Assembly: GCA_947165485.1 (NCBI GenBank)
Contig: CAMVAP010000007.1
Coordinates: forward strand, 1-64,000
Length of the DNA: 64,000 bases
From: an uncultured Prevotellaceae bacterium
GTDB lineage: Bacteria; Bacteroidota; Bacteroidia; Bacteroidales; Muribaculaceae
Direction: 5' to 3'
The position numbers were made by a program, and so were the translations under genes. The first letter of the stretch is position 1. The number at the start of each line of letters is the position of its first letter. The notes under the pieces are model-generated. The model had not been told where the DNA came from. It searched no databases and worked only from the letters and a program-made list of their open reading frames with translations. Positions 1-10,300 of the stretch are shown piece by piece.

Positions 1-513
1 GGCATCATGTGCCACGTGGGTATCGATGTGGGCACCAACACCACCGCCCCCAAGATTCTCATGGAGCGCCTGGGCATGACCCTGAACGATGCTGCTTTTT
101 CCATCTCGCTGTACTTCATCTTCCGTACCATCGGCTGCTTGACGGGGTCGTTCTTCCTGCGCGTGCTCAAGATGAGAACATTCTTCATCATCAGTGTCAT
201 CATGATGGCCCTGTCGATGTGCGGCATGTTCTTCGGCCACGAGAAGTGGATCCTGTACACCGCTATCGCTCTCGTGGGCTATGGTAACTCCAACATCTTC
301 TCGATGTGTTTTGCAACGGCTCTTGAGTCGATGCCCAAGAAGCAGAACGAGGTATCTGGCCTGATGATCATGGGTCTGTTTGGCGGTACCATTTTCCCGC
401 TGTTCATGGGCTTTGCCAGCGATGCCATGGGTCAGGCTGGCGCTGTGGCTGTAATGGCCATCGGTGTTATCTACCTCTTTACCTACATCAAGCAACTGAA
501 AACTAACAACTAA
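1..513 (+). CDS. MFS sugar permease, C-terminal part (5' end outside window)
   Basis: Open frame from base 1; several hydrophobic TM segments (FFIISVIMMALSMCGMFF, AVAVMAIGVIYLFTYI); lies just upstream of a sugar kinase. Confidence 0.75.
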   Translation, partial: GIMCHVGIDVGTNTTAPKILMERLGMTLNDAAFSISLYFIFRTIGCLTGSFFLRVLKMRTFFIISVIMMALSMCGMFFGHEKWILYTAIALVGYGNSNIFSMCFATALESMPKKQNEVSGLMIMGLFGGTIFPLFMGFASDAMGQAGAVAVMAIGVIYLFTYIKQLKTNN

Positions 514-529
514 GAACTAACAACTAAAT

Positions 530-1420
530 ATGGACAAACGTTATGTAGTGGGTCTGGGCGAGGCCCTGTGGGACGTTCTCCCCGAAGGTAAGAAACTGGG
601 CGGTGCCCCCGCCAACTTCGCCTATCATGCCGGACAATTCCTGGGCAGTGACAATGCCATCGCCATCAGCGCCCTGGGCGAGGATAAGCTGGCCGAAGAG
701 ACCATCGAGGCCCTCGATGAGCATGGCCTCAAGTACCTCATGCCGCGTGTGCCTTATCCCACCGGCACTGTGCAGGTGACCCTCAACGAGGAGGGAATCC
801 CCACCTATGACATCAAGGAGAACGTGGCATGGGACAACATCCCCTTCACGCCCGAGATTGAGGAAATCGCTGCTAATTGCCGCGCCGTGTGCTATGGCTC
901 GCTGGCTCAGCGCAACGTCGTTTCACGTGAGAACATCCAGCGCTTCCTCGACGCAACCCCCAGTGACTGCATGAAGATCTTTGACATCAACCTGCGTCAG
1001 CAGTTCTACAACAAGGAAATCATTCAGCAGTCGATGCGCCGTTGCAACATCCTCAAGATCAATGACGAGGAACTCGTGACCATCGGACGCATGTTTGGCT
1101 ATCCCGGCCTCGACATCGAGAACAAGTGCTGGCTCATCCTGGGCAAGTACGACCTCGACATGCTCGTGCTCACCTGCGGCACCAACGGTTCCTATGTCTT
1201 CACCCGCGGCCAGATGTCCTTCCAGGAGACCCCCAAGGTTGAAGTGGCTGATACCGTTGGCGCCGGTGACTCGTTCACGGGTTCCTTCTGTGCCGCCATC
1301 CTCAACGGTAAGCCTGTTACCGAGGCCCACGAGTTGGCCGTCAAGGTGAGCGCCTATGTCTGCACCCAGAATGGTGCCATGCCCACCTTAACTCCTGAAC
1401 TCCTTGCCTCCGCCCGTTAA
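530..1420 (+). CDS. PfkB-family carbohydrate kinase (fructokinase-like)
   Basis: N-terminal GEALWDVLPEGKKLGGAPANFAYH and C-terminal DTVGAGDSFTGSF, the PfkB signature motifs. Confidence 0.92.
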   Translation: MDKRYVVGLGEALWDVLPEGKKLGGAPANFAYHAGQFLGSDNAIAISALGEDKLAEETIEALDEHGLKYLMPRVPYPTGTVQVTLNEEGIPTYDIKENVAWDNIPFTPEIEEIAANCRAVCYGSLAQRNVVSRENIQRFLDATPSDCMKIFDINLRQQFYNKEIIQQSMRRCNILKINDEELVTIGRMFGYPGLDIENKCWLILGKYDLDMLVLTCGTNGSYVFTRGQMSFQETPKVEVADTVGAGDSFTGSFCAAILNGKPVTEAHELAVKVSAYVCTQNGAMPTLTPELLASAR

Positions 1421-1481
1421 GTAACACCCCGTTGTCTCCTGCCCAAGAAGGGGCAGAACCACAACAGGATAAACATGACTC

Positions 1482-1525
1482 AGTGCCTCCCTAGAGATCC
1501 TTTCTCGGACTCATAGGGAGGCACT
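1482..1525. terminator. Hairpin in pfkB/preA convergent intergenic region, possible bidirectional terminator
   Basis: Perfect 12-bp inverted repeat AGTGCCTCCCTA (1482-1493) / TAGGGAGGCACT (1514-1525). Confidence 0.6.
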
Positions 1526-1810
1526 TGGTTAAATACCTTGTATGTTGTACATAACTATCGCCAATCATCGTCAACAAGTTAAAGATCAAGAGCTTTTTAA
1601 AATCAAAAACTTAGCGTCTATGCGACTTAGCGTGAGTTCTTTACGTGGCCGACGCAACTATCCTGCCGCAGGCCCTAGGCCTACCGCCCATGCTCACCAT
1701 CATGGCCCTGGCCAAGCGCATCTCCAAGATCATCAAGAGCCGGTGATGGCTTTTTGTCGTGGCGCGGGCCTGGGTGTTTGTCGTCCTTTTTCTTAGGGGG
1801 GAGGAGGCTC

Positions 1811-3271
1811 TTAAAGCTTCTTCTTGACACGTCGGGACATGCCGATGGCACCCGCCGGGCACACGAGACGGCACAGGTGGCACCCCACGCACTTGCTGCC
1901 TTGCAGGTGCGGCAGGCGATCTTCGCCAAAGGTGATGGCCTGGTGACCACCGTCCATGCAGGAAATGTAACAGCGCCCGCACCCGATGCATTGCTCGCGG
2001 TCAAAGGTGGGATATACCACTGTGTCGCGATCCAGGTCACTGGGCTTTACAAAATTGGGCAACTGCTCGCCTACCAGGTCGGCCAGGTTGTCGATGCCAC
2101 GCCCTGCCATGTAGTGTTGCAGTCCCAGTGTCAAGTCATCAATGATGCGATAACCATATTGCATCACCGACGTGCACACCTGCAAGTTGCTGCATCCCAA
2201 CTGGATGAACTCGAGCGCATCGCGCCAGGTCTCAATGCCGCCGATGCCACTCAGCTTGATGTTCTTCATCACGGGGTTGGAGGCCATCTCAAGGATGAAA
2301 CGCAATGCAATGGGCTTGACAGCGCGTCCCGACAGACCCGAGACGGTCCATTTGCCCGACACCTCGGAACTCTCATCCATGGTCACGCTCTTGATCGTGT
2401 TGATGGCACTGATGGCGTCGGCTCCGGCAAAGTAAGCGCCCATGGCTGGTTGGCTCATGAAGGTGATATTGGGTGTCATCTTGGGTATCACGGGAATGGA
2501 AACCGTGCGCTTGACATAGGACGTGTAGAACGTCACTAACTCGGGATTCTGACCCACATCACTGCCCATGCCGGCTATACGCATCTGGGGGCACGAGAAA
2601 TTCAGCTCAATGGCATCCACGCCAGCGGCATCGGCCATTTTGGCCAATTCTATCCATTGCTCCTCGGTCGAACCCATGATGGAGGCAACCACAATCTTAT
2701 TGGGATAGTTCTGCTTGAGTCGGCGCAGAATCTCAAAATCAACCTCAGCGGGATTCTCGCTCAACTGCTCCATGTTGCGCAATGCGGTGAAATCTCCTCT
2801 GACGCCTTCGCGATGCACGACATCAAATCGTGGAGATACCTCCTTGATGTCATCCAGGCAGATGGTCTTGTAAAACACACCAGCCCATCCTGCGTCAAAG
2901 GCGCGTGCCACCATCTCATAATTGGTGCACACTGCCGACGAGGCGAGGAAAAATGGATTCTCGCACTCCAGACCACAAAAGTCTATCTTGAGCGATGGGA
3001 GTTGCTCAACACGAGGCGCTGTGGGCAATTGTGACGCGATTTCCCTGATGTGCACAGCGTGGTTGTAGTGGATACATGCTTGCTCGGCTCTCTCCAGATC
3101 ATCACTGTCACAACCGTCAATCCACTGGCTGGCAATTGCTTCGTTGCCAAACCGCACTGCTCTCAATGCGCGTGCTATATCATTCTTGCCACAAGCCTTG
3201 CTGCATGGCGCATCATTGCACAACAAGCAACGCGACACTTCTTCTTGAAAGTTTACTCGATTATTTCCCAT
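1811..3271 (-). CDS. preA: PreA-like dihydropyrimidine dehydrogenase / dihydroorotate dehydrogenase-fold protein with N-terminal Cys-rich domain and C-terminal 2x[4Fe-4S] ferredoxin
   Basis: DHOD-type barrel (LKIDFCGLECENPFFLASSAVCTNYEM, AIELNFSCPQM, ISAINTIKS, SGIGGIETW) and CIGCGRCYISC / CVGCHLCRLVCP motifs. Confidence 0.8.
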   Translation of the reverse strand: MGNNRVNFQEEVSRCLLCNDAPCSKACGKNDIARALRAVRFGNEAIASQWIDGCDSDDLERAEQACIHYNHAVHIREIASQLPTAPRVEQLPSLKIDFCGLECENPFFLASSAVCTNYEMVARAFDAGWAGVFYKTICLDDIKEVSPRFDVVHREGVRGDFTALRNMEQLSENPAEVDFEILRRLKQNYPNKIVVASIMGSTEEQWIELAKMADAAGVDAIELNFSCPQMRIAGMGSDVGQNPELVTFYTSYVKRTVSIPVIPKMTPNITFMSQPAMGAYFAGADAISAINTIKSVTMDESSEVSGKWTVSGLSGRAVKPIALRFILEMASNPVMKNIKLSGIGGIETWRDALEFIQLGCSNLQVCTSVMQYGYRIIDDLTLGLQHYMAGRGIDNLADLVGEQLPNFVKPSDLDRDTVVYPTFDREQCIGCGRCYISCMDGGHQAITFGEDRLPHLQGSKCVGCHLCRLVCPAGAIGMSRRVKKKL

Positions 3272-3516
3272 CTTGGTTTAGTATAAATTTTTTGCAAAGA
3301 TATATAAAAAATCCCAATATTCATTCATGAGCTTGGTAAAATGTAGTGCTTGAAATAGGAAAGTCTTGGTTTTTAAACTGTGATGCGGTGTGCATTTTCT
3401 TGATTATTGCTGCACCGTGTTGACCATCGATAATCATTGCCCCAAAAAGCCGAAAACATGTTTTTTTGTTTTTTTTATTTTAATAGCAAAAATGTTGTGA
3501 TGTGAAGATTAATACA

Positions 3517-3524
3517 TACTTTTG
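3517..3524 (+). promoter_or_regulatory. Bacteroidales -7 box (TACTTTTG) upstream of exonuclease
   Basis: Matches TAnnTTTG; TTG about 19 nt upstream. Confidence 0.45.
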
Positions 3525-3646
3525 TGCCCAAATATGATAGCTATTCAAGCGAATAAGTGTTGCGAATGGCTGTCAGCAAGAGATGAGATAATTATTCTAA
3601 TCATTTAAGTAACAGCCACACTACCACAATTAAAAAACCACATCAA

Positions 3647-4138
3647 ATGACCAATTTTGCAGCAATAGATTTTGAGACTGCCAACAGGGAGCGCAGCTCG
3701 GTATGCTCAGTAGGTGTCGTCATCGTCCGGGATGGAGAAATCGTCGATACCTTCTACTCCCTCATCCAGCCCGAGCCCAACTATTACAACTACTGGTGTA
3801 CTCGGGTGCATGGCCTGTGTCGGGCCGACACCGACGATGCACCTTTGTTCCCCGATGTGTGGGCACAGATTGAGCCCCTGATCGAGGGCCTGCCACTGGT
3901 GGCCCACAACCGCCCCTTTGACGAAGGCTGCCTTCGCGCCGTCTTCCGCACCTATCAGATGGACTACCCCGAGTACGAGTTCTACGACACACTGGCCGCA
4001 TCACGCCGCCTCCAACCCCAATTGCCCAACCACCAACTCCAAACCGTAGCCGCCGCCTGCGGCTTCCAGATGCAGAACCACCACCACGCCCTCGCCGACG
4101 CCGAAGCCTGCGCCTGGATCGCCCGAGAACTACTGTAA
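3647..4138 (+). CDS. DEDDh 3'-5' exonuclease (DNA Pol III epsilon-like)
   Basis: FAAIDFETAN (ExoI), VAHNRPFDEG (ExoII), HHALADAEACAWI (ExoIII). Confidence 0.88.
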   Translation: MTNFAAIDFETANRERSSVCSVGVVIVRDGEIVDTFYSLIQPEPNYYNYWCTRVHGLCRADTDDAPLFPDVWAQIEPLIEGLPLVAHNRPFDEGCLRAVFRTYQMDYPEYEFYDTLAASRRLQPQLPNHQLQTVAAACGFQMQNHHHALADAEACAWIARELL

Positions 4139-4145
4139 AACAACT

Positions 4146-4181
4146 ATTGGTGTCCGCTAAAACTCTTTAGCAGACACCAAT
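4146..4181. repeat. Inverted repeat, terminator or remnant of mobile-element ends
   Basis: ATTGGTGTCCGCTAAA / TTTAGCAGACACCAAT, 16-bp arms, one mismatch, 4-nt loop. Confidence 0.6.
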
Positions 4182-4318
4182 AAATTAAATTTAGTTATTC
4201 ATTTTATAATTTGAATAATTTGGCTTCGTCTAGCTAAAGGTTCCCGCCGCGGGGCGGTTTTACTTGTAGCTTTTGAATTATGACGCAGCCTCATGATTGT
4301 CGCGTCGAGCGGCTGTGA

Positions 4319-7300
4319 CTATTGCTTGATGATTTCCTTAACAACGCGGTAGCCGTCGGTAGTCGTTGCCTCGACAAAATAGACACCTGCCGACACATGA
4401 CTCAGGTTGATTGAGACGACATGATCACCTGCCTGCGACACGCGCTGCACGATGCTGCCGCTGCTTGAGTAAACGGTTACCGTCTGCAACAAGGCATCAG
4501 AGCGCACATTGACCACATCCTGCACCAGGGTCGGTGTGATGGTGATGCTGGCACTGAGCGCTTGCACATCATGAACGCCACTCGACCCAACAGTCAGCAG
4601 CACAGGATCATCGAGGTCACCATAGATGATGTCGCTCACCCAGGACAACTGCTCGTTGAACTTGATAGTCTCGCCGTTGATGACTGTGGCAAAGGTCACC
4701 TTCTGTCCCGTCTCCTCGGCGTTGCCCGCAATGGTGAACAGGTAATAGCCACCCTCGGTCGCATGGGCCACACCTCGGCACTCATCGCCGATAAACGCCC
4801 CCACGGTCAACGTATCTACCCTGACGCCATCGATCATCACATGGGCTACTACATTCATGTTGTCGCTGAACTGATGGTGGTCGATGGGTACAAACGGCGA
4901 GTATCGTGGCGTTCGCATCATTACTGGTGATGCAAACACGTAAGAGTTATCCACCGTGGGATAGCGGAACAGGACGGTATCGGCCTTGTTCGACTTGTAG
5001 TAATAGCCCATGCCGGGAATCATGGCACCCAAGATGCCCTCCCACTTGTAGCCATCATAGAAGGCCACCTGGTCCTTGCTCTTGACGATGTCACCCCGCA
5101 CGGGAGACAGGTCGGCAAAGGCTTCGCCCAAGCCCAGGTTGTAGATTGACAACGAGCCTATCCAGTTCCAGCCCGGATAGATGGTCTGGAACGTCTTCAG
5201 CGTATTGATGCGGTGGCCCTCGATGTTATAGAGGACATCCTGACTCACCTTGACTTTGTAGAGCTTGCCCACGGCAACGGTGTCCAGACCATTGGCTTTC
5301 CAACTGGTGCCGCTGTTCATGGCAAAGCCTTCCTTGCCCTTGATGGTATTGAATACCTTGGCATGACCGAAGACGCTCTCCAGGTCGGACTTGCCTGCAT
5401 CGGGCTCGACATACAGCGAAATCCAGTTCCAGCCCGCCTTGAAGTTCAGCATCTGCTCAATCTGCTCGCTTGCTGTCCACTTGACTGGATGGTCAAAGTT
5501 GCCGATCAGGTCGTTGGGACGGTACATGATGTCCAGCGGCTCGCCGTCCAGCGTGATGGCCACGTCACTCAGCACCACGCCATTCTCGGCATCATAGATG
5601 CGGAAGGTCACGGGTTGCAGCAAGGTGACATCTTCCAGGCCATAGACGGTCATGTTCACAAAGTAGGCATCGCGACTGGTAACCAACATGGGGCTTGCCT
5701 TGCCACGACATTCACCATCGACAAAGGCGCCTATAATCGTGTTGGGGTCGCTGCAAATCTTGTCACCGAAGTAGATTTGACCGGTGAGGTTCATCGAACT
5801 CTCATAGAGGTTGGGATTAACCGTCCAATCAGGCTCATTGCCCAGCACATAGAGTTTGATAAGCAATGGCGTGCTGATGTTGTCTTCGTTCACGGCGTTC
5901 ACATAGAAGAAGTGCGTTCCGATGGGAGCGTCGGCGCCAATAGTGAAGTTGATTAAATGCGTCTCGTTGATGCCGATGATCCCCGAGGGGTTATTGGCCT
6001 TCACCCAAGTGGGCAAGCCAGTGATGGTGTAACGCTGGCTCACACGCCCCTTGTTGCACAAAGCGGCGTTGAAATAGGCCTCAGTCAGTCGGTCTTTATA
6101 CACCTCCACGCCCTCTGATTCGGTCCATTCGAGGGTGTTGTAATCGGCCATGGCGCTCCATGTGATTGTCTCCGAGAGGTTGTCGAGCATGTCACGCACG
6201 TTCTTGACAGTGAAGGTCAGCAAGTTGCCTTGCATTCTGGCAGGAAGTGTTTTGAGCGTGATATAAATCTCGTTTTTTGATGCCGTGAAGTCAAAGTCGA
6301 TATTCTGCTTGAGCGGAGCCGGGCGCAATGCTGGAGCAGTTAGCGCTTGAGTCACACCCGGTCCGTTGGCGTTGGCCATCGGGCCGAAGGCCATGCCTGG
6401 CGCATCGTTGTCAAGGCTGAACTCTTTGATGATATTGCCGCTGTCGTCGAGGCGGCTGTGCTCCATCGGATAGTATAGGATAAGACCCGAAGCCGTGGCG
6501 GTATCCACCTGATTATATCTGTTGGCGATGAGCGATGTGCCGTCGCAAGCTGCGTTCCACATTCTTATCTCATCGATATCTCCCGTGAAGTAGTTGCTCT
6601 CGACTGGAGTCGCCGACGGCGATGGACGTTTCAATATCGTGCCAATGTAGAGGTTGTCGCCAGACGGTTCGGGGATTTCCTGCTCAGCCATAGTTTTCAC
6701 GGCGTTACCATCGACGTAAACGACTGTACCCACTCCACGACGCACATTCAGCGCGAAGTGGTGCCAATCGCCATCGTTGTAGTTGGCTCTCGAGAGCAAT
6801 GTGCGAACACCATTTGTCGTGAGCGACGACAGGGTGTCGGTGTAAACTTGCAGCATGAACGAATTATCTACGTCAAAGCCTACCGACATGCGGTCGGTAA
6901 TCGAGAACAGGGTCGCGTTGGAGTTCTTATCCACCTCACCGCGGAACCACAGCTCGAGCACATAGCTGTCGGTGGGACGAGGCGCAATCGCGCCGATGGG
7001 CAGCCTCAAGCAATGGCTACCGTCGAGATGCGCGGCGAGATTGGAGTTTTCGATATTCCACCTCTCGCTATTCAGATAGAAGTTGCGGGAATGGGCATAG
7101 TCGGTTACGACGGTGCCGTGGCCCTCGTTCATCTTCCAGTATCCCGCCAAGTCGGGCATATAGGGTGCTACCACTTCGTCCTTTTGTTCCAGTAGCGTTT
7201 GCACGGGCGTGTTCTTGTGCCACAGCACGAGCTCGTGCATCATGCCTGTGAAGTCCTTTCCTATTATTAATCGTCCGTTTCCGCTATAGCTGGGCACGGC

Positions 7301-10300
7301 AACGTCCTCTAGGAGCATCGTCTCGTTGGCGTCCTCGGCCATGAGCATCGACAGCCGGTTGTTGTCGGCTATTCCTTTCACGTAGTTGAACGCCAGGAAC
7401 ACCCACTTATCGACAGGCACCACCTCGGTGGACGTGACGACATAGCCGTCGATATCGACCACAGCCTGACCGAGCTCGTTGATCTTCAATTTCAGATATT
7501 TGCCTTCGATGCCGTGCTCAATGAGCGTACCGGCACTCTCTCGCTTGATCCACATCGAGCCCGAGAAACTGGTGTTGGTGATAGGCAGATAGGCATCGGT
7601 ACCGATAGGTGTGCCGTTGAATTGCAGCGACACGTCGTGGCTTACCCGGGCATCGTTGAGCGAGCCGGTGATGAAGAAGTTGCCGTCCTTGGTGAGGTAA
7701 CTCTCGCGGATATCCTCGTTGAAGCGGATAAAAATATTATCAGTCGGGGTCAGCAGCCCGGTGTTGGGATATGCCTGTCCGAGCAATTTCGGGCCGCGTG
7801 CGTCGCGGATCACCGTCTGCTCGTTGGTCGGGTTGGTGTATTCCTTGGGACCGAACAGGCAAATGCTCTCGGCAACCACAATGTAGTTACCATCGATGTC
7901 GGGCAACCTCAGGTTGTAGTTGATGTCGGGCTGGTCAGTGGGCATGAGCGACTGCATGTCGGTCTCGTGCCCCTCGCTCAAATACTTCTCATCGAGGAAC
8001 CACTCGTGAGCGGTAATCCACTGTGCATCGCCGGCAAAACGGTACTTGAGGCGAACACCTTTCAGGCCGGTGAACATGCGGTTGATGTCGCTGATGGTCA
8101 CCTTCACCTGCTCGCCGCTCTCTATGGCTTCTCGGTTGAGGCTGTTTTTGTCAAGCTTGAGCGTGACGTCGGGAGCGGCAGGCACAAAGTGGGCGCTGAA
8201 CGATACTTCGCCAAAGGTCCACACTGCGGGATTGCACGTGCTGGCGATCACCAGTGTGACATTATTGTAGTCGAGTATCGACTGGTCGCTCTGCTTGATG
8301 GTGAGCGTCTTGGTCAAGGGCATGCCATACTGCAGCCACAGCTCGGTGCCGTTGAGAATCGGTTGGCCGTCCATGAAAATCTGCAGTCCATCGGGATTAG
8401 ATTCGGACTTGACGTACAGGAAGACTGGCGACAACTCCTCGTGTACCTCACTCTCGTTGGTGAGAACGAGTTGCACTTGCGCCTCCTGCCCAGCGGGAAT
8501 ATCTACAATGTTGCGCGTGGGCATTGAAATCTTGGGGTTGTCGAGTTTCATCGTTGCGTAGTCGAGCGTCTGTCCCGGACGATAGTACTTGGTCTGGGTC
8601 TCTCCCTCATAGGGGCAGCGCGTCTGTCCACCGCGAGTGCGGAAGATGGGACTCCAGTTGTGCGGCGAATTGAAGATATCGACCGTGTGGGCGTTCCCGC
8701 GCTGGGTGTCGTTGAGTGTGTAGGAGAAGCGCTCCGTTGTCGTCGTCTCATCGATGTCATACTTGGTCTGGTGGTAGCCAACGTTGGTGTTGAAGACCAC
8801 GATGGCTCCCATCTTGTCGAGCAAGTAGCCGTTCCTTCCCTTGTAGGCGATACCGGTGGAGAACTGCTCCACTGAGTTGTGTACCTCCTTGGTGGTTGAA
8901 CCGACGCTATGGGTGAGGGTGACACCGCGCTCAAACGACTCGTTGCCAAGTTTATACTTCGGATCTTCAAAGGCTTTGAGCTTGTCCTCCTCATTGTCGG
9001 CAAGTGTCTTTATCCACGCATTGATGATCTCATTGCACCACATAACGCTGTCGCAACCTTCATATCCCTTCGGGAAACGGGCATAGTAGCTTGGGCCATC
9101 AAAGCCGGATTTGGCCTGTGCGCCCCAGGTGGTGCTGTCGTTGTTCGATGTGCCGAACTTCTTGTCGTTGCTTTCAAGGAAGGTGTAGTAGGTGGGCACG
9201 ATGGGGTTCTCCTCAATCTCACTCATCGAGGTGATGTGTTTGAGCATCGAGTTGCGGGTACGCTTGATGTTGTTGAACAGTGTGGTCTCGATATAATTCT
9301 GTGAGTACTCAAAGTGGGTGTTGAATTTCTCGTCCATCGCGATAGTCTCCCTCATGCTCACGCCCCACGAGCCATCTTCTTGCTTAAAGATGCCCACCTT
9401 GTCGGCGGCTCCGACGATGTAGTTGGTGGAGAAGCCGATGAACACGTCACCATTCCGGCCCACATAGTTCATGCTTGGCGAGGTGGAGATGGACTGAGTG
9501 TTGGTATAGGTGACCGAGGTGTGGTTATCCCATGTCTTGTTGACGTCATACTTCCACAGGACGTCGTTCTCGTGGATGATCTGATTGTAGGTCATCTTAA
9601 AGAATGCAATCGCACCAGTTATTACGTCTATCTCCATCGACAACCGGGTATCGACTCCGGTCTCTGTATTGTTATGCACACCACGTACGGTGTATGTGTA
9701 GTCGGTGGTGACAGAGTCTGTTGCCCAAGTGGCGCTAGACGCGTCGCCTGGTGGGTCGCGCAGCACCATCTGCACATGGTCGGGACCGGCGGTGATGAAG
9801 TTGCTGCCCGTTGTGACTACTCCGGTGATGATACCGTTCAGCCCCTGGTCTTTGCGCCACAATTGGGTGCGCTTGTTTATCACCATCGAGGCGTTCATGT
9901 TACGGGTGAAGGGAGCGGTGAGGCTCGGGATGCCAGCCACCCATTGGTAGGTGGCTTCACCGATAGTGTCGAGCCGTACCTGCTCTCTTTCGAGCTTGAT
10001 GAGGTCGCCTCGTTTGATGGTTTGACCATCGGCGGTGGTATCGACCGCTGCAATGCGTACTGCCGTGCCAAGCTCGTTGTAGAACGAGACAACGGAGTCG
10101 CGCAGCAGGTCGCGGTAGTACACTCCCTGGGTATCGGTGTCGTAGTTGATATATGGCTCGTAGGCGGTCACCTTAAACTTGTAGGTGCGTCCCATCTGGA
10201 AGATGGGGTAGCCGTAGTTGTAGGTCACCTGCTTGGTGTCGTCGTTGTACTCGTAGATGGGAAGCCTAATGTCCTGCCCGGCATCGCGCACGGTGATAGA

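Noticed and set aside
1754-2539. 261-aa plus-strand ORF opposite preA
   Set aside because: Antisense shadow; the preA frame carries conserved Fe-S and barrel motifs.
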